NCBI RefSeq assembly: GCF_963678635.1
Contig: NC_087062.1
Span: 46,771,758-46,835,757 of the forward strand
DNA from: Symsagittifera roscoffensis
Lineage: Eukaryota > Xenacoelomorpha > Acoela > Convolutidae
Reading direction: 5' to 3'
DNA: 64,000 nucleotides
Part shown: positions 56,007 to 64,000 of the stretch, piece by piece
Position numbering within the stretch: the stretch's first letter is position 1
Layout of the letters: each line of letters starts with the position of its first letter
Position numbers and translations under genes: made by a program
The notes under the pieces: generated by a model
What the model was told of the DNA's origin: nothing
Database searches by the model: none
The model's input: only the letters and a program-made list of their open reading frames with translations

Positions 56007-57680
56007 TTGTCCGGGGAGTTCAGATGGATGCGAAGAAGGCACAGACATGATCTGGAGGAGCGTGCCGACTCCATCACAACATCTTCAACAGATGACAATT
56101 CCCGAAACTCAGGAATTGACACCTATTCAGACAGGAACTCGAGCTCGGGATCAGAACTGTCCGAACTAGCGATCCACACACTACTAGTGGAAACTCGGGC
56201 AAGGGATCTGGACAGAGAGGTGTATCAGGATCCTGACAGTGATCGCTACCTTATACCAAGCGAAAGAGTCTTTGACAACGCAGCGGATGATTTGGAGACA
56301 ATAGCGGTATCGAAACGTTCGATAAGCCTGTTGCCACAAAAAGAGGTAGTCAGGACTGATCTTCAGACGTTCACGCAAGAAACACAGCCGCTGGCGAAGA
56401 TTTATTGCGTTAAGATGGAAGAAGACACACATCAGCCCAATGAGATGAATAGTCAGATGAGGGTCATGAAGACGTACTTGAAGCCGAGATACAGACTCTC
56501 GGATCTTCTAAGGGCGCAGAGAAATGATCGCATGACAAGCAACCTGAAAAGGTGGATCGAGAATGGTGCTCCGGATAAAGGGTACCTCGAGGAAGACAGT
56601 TATCGTATCCTGAGACAGTACTTCATGCAGAAGGAAGGGAGGTTGTATTTGAACAAGGACGGGATTGTGGCATGCAAGAGAAGAGAAGAAGACAGAGTCC
56701 TATACAAGTATAACGCGATAGTGTTGCCGCAACTCTATCAGACAGAACTACTATTCAGGTCGCATGATCAGATGGGCCATCAGGGTATCGACAAGGTATA
56801 TCAGAGGATCCTGAAGCGCTTCGAGTGGCCTGGAATGAAAAAGGCATGCGAGAAGTGGGTAACAGCATGTCTGTCATGCCAACAGGTCAAGGATCCAAGG
56901 AAGTTGCAAATTCCTTTACAATCGATCGAGTCGTCTGAATTCAACGAGGTAGTGCAGATAGATCACCAAAAGATATGCATGACAGACAGCGGTTATAACC
57001 AAGTCCTGGTCATGATAGATCACTTCACGAAGTATGCAGAGGCCGTGCCGTGCATAACTGCTTCGGCGGAAGAGACATGCGACCACCTGATCAATACGTG
57101 GATAGCGAGACATGGTTGTCCGATGACGTTTCAATCAGATAATGGAACAGCTTTCGTAGCAGAGCTTACGAAAGAGCTTATGAGACGCTCAAAGGTTGCT
57201 CAGGCTCACTCCACGACATACCACCCCCAGACGAATGGCTTAGTGGAAAGACAGAATAGGACGTTCGTGTCGATGCTGAGAGTATATTGTTCCAGGTACA
57301 TGACCGATTGGGACAGATACCTTCCACAGGTGATGGGAGCCTATAATAGCACGCAACACTCCACCACTGGAGTTAGCCCACATATGATGCTAACTGGACA
57401 CGAGAAGTCTTTACCCTTAACCTTTTTCTATCCAGAGTATGAGGGAAAGAAAACGTCTCCACAGGTCTATGTGAGGGATGTGATCAGACGTCAACAGGAG
57501 TTGAACGATTTATGCAGACAAAATACTCAGCAGGCACAGGCAAGGCAGAGGAAAAAATTCGACAAGAAAGCAGCTGGTGCAAAAGCTTACAAGGTGGGAG
57601 ATTACGTATGGGTATTTCAGAACGTTATAACACCGAAAGGAACGAAAAAGCTCCTAAAAAAGTGGAGGGACCCTTCATGA
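56007..57680 (+). CDS. int: Copy C integrase (ORF1 continued)
   Basis: 557 open codons. It would insert the cDNA into the host genome. An N-terminal acidic/Ser-rich region is followed by the HHCC zinc-binding domain (HDQMGH from 56,763, then CLSC). The RNase-H-fold catalytic core has the triad D (56,961, VQIDHQ), D (57,138, SDNGT) and E (57,246, NGLVERQ), spaced DX58D and DX35E as in Ty3/Gypsy integrases. The C-terminal SH3-like part starts at VGDYVWVF. At about 57,667 a one-base loss (compare TGGTGGGGACCC in copy B) moves the GPF motif into another frame and ends the frame with WRDPS. The catalytic part looks intact. It would be released from the ORF1 polyprotein, so the ATG at 56,007 is probably not a real start. 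Confidence 0.88.
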   Translation: MSGEFRWMRRRHRHDLEERADSITTSSTDDNSRNSGIDTYSDRNSSSGSELSELAIHTLLVETRARDLDREVYQDPDSDRYLIPSERVFDNAADDLETIAVSKRSISLLPQKEVVRTDLQTFTQETQPLAKIYCVKMEEDTHQPNEMNSQMRVMKTYLKPRYRLSDLLRAQRNDRMTSNLKRWIENGAPDKGYLEEDSYRILRQYFMQKEGRLYLNKDGIVACKRREEDRVLYKYNAIVLPQLYQTELLFRSHDQMGHQGIDKVYQRILKRFEWPGMKKACEKWVTACLSCQQVKDPRKLQIPLQSIESSEFNEVVQIDHQKICMTDSGYNQVLVMIDHFTKYAEAVPCITASAEETCDHLINTWIARHGCPMTFQSDNGTAFVAELTKELMRRSKVAQAHSTTYHPQTNGLVERQNRTFVSMLRVYCSRYMTDWDRYLPQVMGAYNSTQHSTTGVSPHMMLTGHEKSLPLTFFYPEYEGKKTSPQVYVRDVIRRQQELNDLCRQNTQQAQARQRKKFDKKAAGAKAYKVGDYVWVFQNVITPKGTKKLLKKWRDPS

Positions 57681-58381
57681 TTACAGAAGTGCACCAGGAG
57701 GGACGCTTTTATAGACTTAGCACTGACCGAGCCGCCCACTACGAGAACATTAAGCCACATAATCCATCGACAGAAGACTGGTGTATACCTGCAGACATGG
57801 AAGAAAGGGATTATCTAAGGATGGATCCTGCTTGTGAGGTCAACGAGAAGGGCACCAGGGAGAAGAACGATGGAAACGAAGTCGTGGAGGAGGGAATGGA
57901 TACACCGCAGGACCTGGATCCAAACGAGATGATCGGAGCGGACGATGAAACCTTGCCCTACGCAGAGGAGGATTGGCAGGATCCCGAACAGATAGAGGTT
58001 CCCAAGAACTTGGAACCGGATCTTCCGTTCACGATACGGACTCGTCAGAAGGACGGGACAAGACCAAGAAAGAAATATAATCCTTACGGTGACGACTTTG
58101 TAGTGGATAGGATAGATCTGAAGAAGATAGTGGAAGTAGTAGTGGGTCTAGAAGAAATAACTGTGTCACAAGACATTGACATAGTCGATGATCACGACGA
58201 TGAGTGGGTCGACGAACGGTCGAAACCCGAGGTAGAATTCGACGACGAGCAACAGCAGTCAGATGAACAAGACTTGACGAACCTGCGTGTCTTAGAGTGG
58301 CTGAACGAAATGACCTCGGAGCCAGAGAAACAGGAGCCAGAGAAGCAGGAGCCAGAGAAACAAAAGAAACCGGAGACTTAG
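57650..58381 (+). pseudogene. Copy C integrase C-terminal GPF module and acidic linker
   Basis: After the frameshift the integrase tail continues as EGPFMITEVHQEGRFY..HYENIKPH, a typical GPY/F module. Then come about 150 residues rich in Asp and Glu, ending in a 15-bp tandem repeat that encodes EPEKQ (58,321-58,370). The strongly acidic linker connects integrase with the macro module. Slippage of the repeat probably explains why the macro frame is now displaced. Copy B has about 80 extra residues here. Confidence 0.75.
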
Positions 58382-58917
58382 AAGCAGAAACAGGCGAAGA
58401 ACCTAAGAAACCTGACATAGGGAGGGTAGTTGAGTCATATTTTAACTTACCGAATGAATATTCAAGTAACATAATACTAACAGGCAGTGAATTCATACTC
58501 ACAAATAGAACATGTGCGATAGCAATCACAGCAGACATGAGTTTTAGGACAGCGTTAGCGGCAGATTTTAAGAGAGAATATAAAAACATAGAGTTCCTTT
58601 GGAAGCAACGACCAGGAGTAGGGGGCGTAGCAGCCTTACCTCCGGCGGCGTCACAGATACCGGGAAAATACCTATGCTTCTTGGTGACGAGGGCGACGGA
58701 GAAGCAGCACGTGGACCCAGAGAACCTAGTCTTATCCTTGACGAGGTTAAGAGACTTCCTCGTGAAAATGGACGTCAAGGAGCTCTCGCTTCCAGTGTAC
58801 GATCCAAACAGAGGACGACTGCATCCTCGGGAATTGTACGCGCTTGTAAACGTGATATTCTCTGATACTAATATACCAGTATATTTACATAAGAAATATT
58901 ACTTAAGTATAGGCTGA
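58297..58917 (+). CDS. Copy C macro-domain-like module at the end of ORF1
   Basis: From about residue 40 the protein follows the macro domain (ADP-ribose-binding, Poa1p/Appr-1''-pase type) pattern: a first strand with CAIAITADMSF, the helix ALAADFKREY, a PGVGGVA strand start, GKYLCFLVTRATEK, the helix LTRLRDFLV, the strand KELSLPVYD, then the loop-helix NRGRLHPRELY and the last strand IPVYLHKKYY. Macro domains bind or remove ADP-ribose. The usual glycine-rich GGIA and GCGLDGL loops are changed to TALA and PNRGRL, so catalysis is doubtful. The N-terminal 35 residues are an ETGARE-type repeat. Truncated forms occur in A (8,211-8,414) and B (30,270-30,510). The assignment is by pattern only. Confidence 0.65.
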   Translation: MAERNDLGARETGAREAGARETKETGDLEAETGEEPKKPDIGRVVESYFNLPNEYSSNIILTGSEFILTNRTCAIAITADMSFRTALAADFKREYKNIEFLWKQRPGVGGVAALPPAASQIPGKYLCFLVTRATEKQHVDPENLVLSLTRLRDFLVKMDVKELSLPVYDPNRGRLHPRELYALVNVIFSDTNIPVYLHKKYYLSIG

Positions 58918-59315
58918 GTGACGTGCGAGAGGGTGTTAGGCTAAAGACTAAGTTATATGTAATGTGTGATATGTGTGTTGTGTTATGTTATGTGTTATGT
59001 TATTAAGACCCTGGGTAAGAAGGGGTTAGTGACCATGAACAACTGAATGACGATCTTAGGAATAGATCCGAAGTTTGGACTGTCCAATCTTAGGTCGGTT
59101 TCCAAAATTTTAGAGACCGATTGATTTTAATAAATTTTAGGATAAAAATCTTTTTATCTGACTGTTTTTAAATAAATTTTAACGATATCTGTCAAGGTGA
59201 AACTGACAAGTGTGATATTCATGACTTCTTTTCTAGATCCTGATTGATCATTTAATTGCTCACTTGAGTCAAAACCTGGAAATTGAATCAAAATCAAATC
59301 GAATCTGAAGAACGA
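58918..59315 (+). other. Copy C non-coding gap between ORF1 and ORF2
   Basis: No open frame. It contains a run of TGTTATGT-type repeats, a conserved core (AAGACCCTGGGTAAGAAGG, then TAGTGACCATGAA) and GGAATAGATCC..AAGTTTGGACTGTCC, shared with A and B. A gap of this size before a second large ORF suggests an internal promoter, a splice acceptor or an IRES. Sequence alone does not decide. Confidence 0.55.
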
Positions 59316-60676
59316 ATGGATAATTTCAACTTGGATGAATTGATGGACCTGGCAGAGGCATATGTAGGGCCGATGATAGATGCGATCTATCGTCGGCTGA
59401 TAGATCGAGACTTTGCTCTGGAGGACCCAGAGGTAGTCATGTTGCTGACCGCCCTGATCAACATCTTGGGGCATGACAACCGTGGGGACCGCCCCACGGA
59501 AGTCCTGTTGATGGCAGCATATGGAGAGAGGGGAGTGCTAGACCGCCCGAACATGAGAGTGATGAGGTGGAGAAACGGGGCTCTCTCAGGGAGTGACTTG
59601 GCGAATGAGCCTGGATTGGGAAGTTCTAGGACTTACCAACCAGGTGAAATGCCTATGCCCTCCAAGCCCAAACCTGGGCTGACGAGAATGCATCAGGAGA
59701 TGAACAGCGAGGCTGTCTCGTCTGGTTCACCACTGAGAGCAGCTGTGCCACCAAAGAGGGCGAAAGCAGAACAGAAGGTTCAGACGACCAAACCATGCAA
59801 GATCTTGATGGGATAAAGGACGAGCTGGAAAGAACGAAAAAGGAGCTGGACGAGGTGACTAAGACCATGCTCATAGCGGAGGACGACAGAGACATGTGGA
59901 AAAGATTGCTCGAAGACTGCAACAAGAAGCAGGGTCAAGAAATTGAGCGCTTGAGGCAGGACTACAAGGAGCGATCGGAACGGGTGGCGTTGACAACGGC
60001 TGTGGAAAAAGCGATACCTGCAAGGAGTATTCCTCGTGAGCAGTCCCCGATGGAACTCTTGACGCCTCGAGAAATGAGTCAGACAACGGAGACACGGCTC
60101 CCGACAGCAACAGATCGAGTGACAATCCCGGACCCTAGTGACACCTTGGGTGACCCTGTCGTGGAACAAACGGTGAGGAAGCTGAAAGAGACAGCTGGAC
60201 GACTGGTCGCCAACAAGAATGCGCCAGGTTCCGGGGTGACTGCACCCTATGGAACGATCGATGACACGGGCAGAGTACGACTCTCCCAGACCGTGATCAG
60301 ACAGGGAATAAGCGACGACGTGACGCCACTAATGGGGAGCTCTAAGACCCCAGAAAGAAGAATACAGAAGATGCCAGCGAAGAAAGTGTCACGTGTAATA
60401 GACATACAAAAGATCAATCAGTTGAGATATAACTTCACGGGAGTTCCGGAGACAGATCCGAGAGCTTGCTTCAATCGAGCGACTTGGAACCCGGCAGTAA
60501 ACCTGCAACAACCGCCATTGGAGACATCACATCTGATACTGGGAGACAGATTGGTCAGAGTACTATCGAGTTTGAGGACATCTTGGGTCACCACGGTGAT
60601 GGCCTTCGGAGGAGCGACTATAGCCCAGTTATATCGGATGGTGAAACTAATGAATCCAGGAGGATCCCCAGTGTGA
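59316..60676 (+). pseudogene. Copy C ORF2, N-terminal part: helical domain, basic patch, coiled coil, SGNH blocks I-II
   Basis: The start at 59,316 (MDNFNLDEL) is chosen because it is conserved in A and B; the ATG at 59,283 is not. Residues 1-110 are helical, with a GHDNRG motif and a conserved VMRWRNG. A PPKRAK basic patch, perhaps a nuclear localisation signal, follows. A one-base deletion at about 59,800 shifts the frame into a coiled coil (about 60 residues, DELERTKKELDEVTK) and then a Thr/Pro-rich linker. The part ends in an SGNH-hydrolase-like domain with block I at 60,542-60,550, GDR here but GDS in A and B, and block II AFGGATIAQL. A one-base insertion near 60,660 leads to the stop at 60,674. 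Confidence 0.7.
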
Positions 60677-61560
60677 TGATCCAGGTTGGAACGAACAGCA
60701 TCTCGAGAAGTTAGGATGAGGAGGAAGCACTATGGGAATCGATGATGGTGTGCTTGTTAACTACTCTCTGGCAGAAGTTCAACTGCGCGGTACTGACCGT
60801 TTGCACTGTGCCTATGAATGCAAGAAGCTTGACAGCGGCAGAGAGAAGGCACAACGAAGGAGTGGTCAGGTGGAACAATATTTTGAGGAATCTCGCAAGT
60901 CGGAATGCCGGAAGGATGATCCTCATGGACATCGAACATGAGTTGAGAGCGATGGATCAGGCCAGGCTGACCACAGACGGCATCCACTTCGATAGTATAG
61001 AAGGACATGCTTGGTTGAACAGAGTCTTCTAGGAGCGATTGGATGAGTTGGAGGTAGAACTCTTTGACACAGGAGTGCTGAGGGGAGAAGGAGCATCGAG
61101 CGAAACGGTGATTACCACCTTTGTGCCCCCTAACCTGGAAACACGCTTGGGGACGGTCCCGGCCGTCACGAATTATAGACAGCAGAGTTCTAGCGAACCA
61201 GGTCAAAGGACGGATGTTCAAGATCGATTGGGAGAAGCACCGGTAAGGAGGACCATTCATCCTCGGAGAAGACTAGGAACTGTTAACCCAATCGAGGAGG
61301 CAGCCAGCACGTCTAGATCGGACACAAGATCGGAGACGACAAGTACCAGTAGAGAGGAGAGACGCCCGGGAAGAGGCTCGTTGATGTGGTCAAGGCCCAT
61401 ACCATCTCCCGGGCATGTATACAAAGATGAACTAATTAAAATGGGTCTCCAGAGGGTGAGCTTCATCGAAGATGCAAGGAGGATGCTGAATGGAGCGAGG
61501 CTATCCGTCAGCAGACTCTACTCGATAACAGGCGTAGACTGGTTGATAGTGCTATCATAA
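60677..61560 (+). pseudogene. Copy C ORF2: SGNH blocks III-V and Arg/Ser-rich linker
   Basis: Continues the SGNH-like domain: block III VGTNSISR (60,688; GTNN in A) and block V TTDGIHF (Asp and His at 60,976-60,987), at the spacing expected for GDSL/SGNH esterases. A TAG lies at 60,713 and another stop after NRVF (61,030). A linker rich in Arg, Ser and Thr (HPRRRLGTV, STSRSDTRSETTSTSREE) follows, then the start of the next domain (GHVYKDELIK). The SGNH family includes esterases, lipases and acetylhydrolases, and esterase domains are known in some other retrotransposons. The substrate is unknown. Confidence 0.65.
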
Positions 61561-62470
61561 ACTTCAGTTCCACGACGGCCTTGAGATTTGCTGACCTAGA
61601 GGGACTGCCCTCTAATAACACAATGGGACCAGTGAACGCGAGACCATTGCAGGATGTGAGATTGAATCATGATGAAGGGAATTGAGAAGAGAGACCTGGA
61701 AGATTCTTGGTGCAAGGGGCGCCAATCGTACAACATGTGAAGATGTTCAGGCAGGTGGCGACACCCCCGAGTCATGTGAAAGACAGAACATACCCGAAGC
61801 TAGTGAGTCAAGATGGTGATGTCCAAAGATACGGCGGATTGAAAGCGATAAAGAAAGATGAGACCATCTTCGCCGCCTATGACAAAGCAGAAATAAGGAA
61901 GGCCAAGATCATGATAGTAGCAAATTCAGAGTTCGTGTAGACTTCCAAGTATCTGTTTTGACCGGACGTCATAATGATGGCAGCGGTCGATCTGGACCTA
62001 CTGCAATCAGTATCTCTGGCTATAGGGGTCCAAAGATAGACGGACATGAACCCAATTACAATCGTGTTTGCTGGCATCAATGACCATCTACACAGTAGAG
62101 GTTTTCTGAGCAGACTCAGAGATCCTACAACGGCGGAAAATGCAGTGTGGCCAGCGATAAAGGATATCCTTGAGTCGATGGGTGAAGTGGTGGATGCGAC
62201 GAAGGAGGGGTCGTTCACCAAGGTGACACCGGGAGTAGTGTTCGCGTTGTCTCCGGGGTATGCATATCTCCCGGATGGACTAAAATTCGTGTATGCGATC
62301 GTGACCTTGCTTTCGGAAGGGAAGTATGATGTAATCATATCAGCCCCAAATCGCATGATAGAGATGGAGAACCTGAGGCCACTCAGGGCTGAACTACCTG
62401 CAGTATGGTCAGATATCTCAAACGCGATGAGAGGATTCAGGGACCATGCGCTGCACATGTTAGTGTTGGA
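61561..62470 (+). pseudogene. Copy C ORF2: second SGNH-like region
   Basis: After frameshifts at about 61,555 and a stop at 61,684, the conserved block RKAKIMIVANS, PDVIMMAAVDL, ITIVFAGINDHLHSRG, VTPGVVFALSPGYAYLPDG, YDVIISAPN appears. GIND (62,073-62,084) matches the SGNH block III GxND, and VANSD, seen in copy A, may replace block I. The alternation of hydrophobic strands and helices fits an SGNH/flavodoxin-like fold, but no catalytic Ser is evident. It may be an inactive duplicate of the first SGNH domain. Stops at 61,938 and 61,957 are in this copy only. Confidence 0.5.
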
Positions 62471-64000
62471 CGAGGTACTGGGGTTAAAACTGTCTAATTT
62501 CAGTCGACAGCTCAAACTGAAACCGGGAATAGACGACGAACATCGAGTGGTCGTAGCGATGTCCAACGACTTATGGTTCCGAGCAATGGAAGTGACAGGT
62601 GAAGACACCAGAAGGAAAAATTCACTAGAGACTAGAGCTCATTTGGAGGCGATGGTCTTGAGAACCAAGCCGGAAGCCAACCAATGGCTACACCTAAATC
62701 CTCTAGTAGCGGCATTGGGTGTAGATGCTTTTGAGCAAGGCCCTGTGATGATCACGAAGATCCATGCCTACTTGTTAAAGGAGGTGAACCTGGCGGAAAA
62801 TGCTGGAGGAAAGACCGCTGAATTTGTGAACAGAATGTGTCAGATTACCCTGGAAGATTTCTGGACCCAGGAAGTGAAGGGACAGGAAGGCTTTGAACGG
62901 ACGGACAGCATGCTGGAAGGGTTGGGAGCCGGATGGACCGCGTCTTTCATGGCAAAAGTCTGCCCGAAAGTCTCTCATTGTTTGATAAAGAATTCCTCCA
63001 AGCAGTAGTGGAAGTGTCAATAGTAGAACTACTAGCCTTGTTCGTGACGTTTGGAGCAGAGAGCTTCGTGAAAGGACCGGCGATGCTGCTCACCGAAGGA
63101 ACTCAGAACCTGCGGTTAGATGGGCGTCTAACATTGATTGCGATTACCCACGGAAACTTGGGAGGACTGATGAAATTGACACGTTGTCCAGAGCAGATGA
63201 GAGAGAGAGTGAGGAATTTACATATGAAGAAATCCACGGACTCGTGGAATAAGATAAGAGACCTGAGACATACTCTTATCCAATATCTCTTACAACAAAG
63301 TCGCTTTGGAACGGGAGAAGACGAGACTATTGAAAGAGAAGAAGAAGTTTGACGACATGTTGGGGGCATGCCTCTTTTAACCGATCTAAGCTTGGCTATG
63401 AGAACCGATACCTTATCATTGATCAGAGGAGCCACGGAGTTTGTGACAGTGATATATGGACCAGCAGTCACGTTTGCGTTCCCTGAACCTCATGTCAGCA
63501 GTGGACGGTAGTGCACTGAACTGGTGTGAGCAGCACACCTTGCGGGAGCTCATGAGTGAAGATCTGTTACTTGCGAAAATATCAGAGCCAGAGATGATAG
63601 TCATCAACTTTGACGATCACTTCCGTGATTGCATGGGAGAAGTAGAAAGAGGACACATCGAGGTGTTTCCGAAGCTTTGGAATCTGATACCCTATGATAA
63701 AACAAATGGTGAGATGACCAGAGTGCCTCGTCTCGTTGCAGCATATCACAAGGTGAGAGAAGAGACGAAGGATTGGGGTGATTACGAGAAGCTGCCGGAA
63801 GAAATCCCCGAATTCCCTCTGATAAGAAGGATGTTGCTCGGAGCAGTCTCCGTGGTACAAACTCCTAGGTTGAGGGCATTTGAAACCAATGAAAGGAGAA
63901 TAGGGAATTTCGTGGGAACGATGGATCCATACTTTGTAGGGAGAAATGCCGCTGTATTACAATACACACGATTTGCATATACGGATCAAGCAACGAGAAG
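62471..64000 (+). pseudogene. Copy C ORF2: alpha-helical C-terminal region (cut by window end)
   Basis: Mostly helical sequence with no domain I recognise: LKLKPGIDDEHRVVVAMSND, the helices ETRAHLEAMVLRTKPEA, a run ending FVNRMCQITLEDFW, then after a frameshift near 62,995 EFLQAVVEVSIVELLALFVTFGAE and FDDHFRDCMGEVERG. Copies A (2,613-4,703) and B (25,980-27,980) carry the same region and show that it continues past this window edge for about 400 codons. The block of residues after 63,480 lacks about 20 codons relative to A. The function is unknown. Confidence 0.65.

Larger units (their letters stand above)
45502..64000 (+). mobile_element. Giant Ty3/Gypsy-type LTR retrotransposon, copy C (3' part outside window)
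   Basis: This plus-strand copy begins with an LTR whose first bases (TGTGACATTCGACCAG) match the LTR end at the A/B junction. It has the best-preserved gag (962 codons open), protease-RT, integrase (557 codons open) and macro module. ORF2 runs into the window end. ORF3 is not reached. Obvious lesions are a stop before gag codon 25, a frameshift at the gag/pro border, a stop at the end of RT, a deletion in RNase H, a frameshift at the integrase GPF module and several frameshifts in ORF2. Confidence 0.9.

Noticed and set aside
49912-64000. Terminon or other Penelope-based giant element
   Set aside because: The RT, RNase H and D,D35E integrase are of Ty3/Gypsy type and directly repeated LTRs are present. 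The Penelope pieces lie outside, between copies B and C.
1-64000. Host protein-coding genes
   Set aside because: Every long frame maps to one of the three retrotransposon copies or the Penelope fragments. Intergenic pieces show no exon-like conserved sequence that I can recognise.

Overview
This 64-kb window is eukaryotic and looks like an invertebrate-animal genome. It is made almost entirely of transposable elements, and I see no host gene. Three degenerate copies of one giant Ty3/Gypsy-type LTR retrotransposon fill most of it. Copy A (minus strand, about 1-21,556, 3' end cut by the window) and copy B (minus strand, 21,557-42,045) are head to tail and share a single LTR. Copy C (plus strand, 45,502-64,000, cut by the window end) points away from B, so B and C form a huge imperfect inverted repeat. 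Between them lies 3.4 kb holding two decayed Penelope-like element (PLE) fragments with GIY-YIG endonuclease remnants. The PLE fragments point to an animal, but the phylum cannot be fixed from sequence alone.

Element layout, 5' to 3': (1) an LTR of about 3.4-5.3 kb with a TATA-like box, an upstream 25-bp minisatellite of CCGGATT-type units and scattered dyads of the same half-site; (2) ORF1, a gag-protease-RT-RNase H-integrase polyprotein (two CCHC knuckles, DTG protease, YVDD RT, HHCC + D,D35E integrase with a GPF module) followed by an acidic linker and a macro-domain-like (ADP-ribose-binding fold) C-terminal module; (3) a non-coding gap of about 400 bp, nearly identical in A and B; (4) ORF2, about 1,700 codons: helical N-terminus, PPKRAR-type basic patch, coiled coil, an SGNH-hydrolase-like domain (GDS / GTNN / DGIH), an Arg/Ser-rich linker, a second SGNH-like region (GxND) and a long alpha-helical C-terminus; (5) ORF3, about 1,200 codons, with no recognised domain, whose ATG overlaps the ORF2 stop (TGATG in A, TAATG in B); (6) a 3' UTR and the 3' LTR. 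A complete element would be about 25-27 kb.

All three copies are broken by stops, frameshifts and deletions: the RNase H region is lost in B and C, the integrase Glu is lost in B, the RT motif is YVDE and SGNH block I is GDR in C. The different lesions allow the ancestral layout to be inferred by comparison. ORF1 would supply capsid, reverse transcription and integration. ORF2 and ORF3 are accessory proteins of unknown role. They and the macro module make this element unusual. Nothing here looks like an autonomous, currently active copy.
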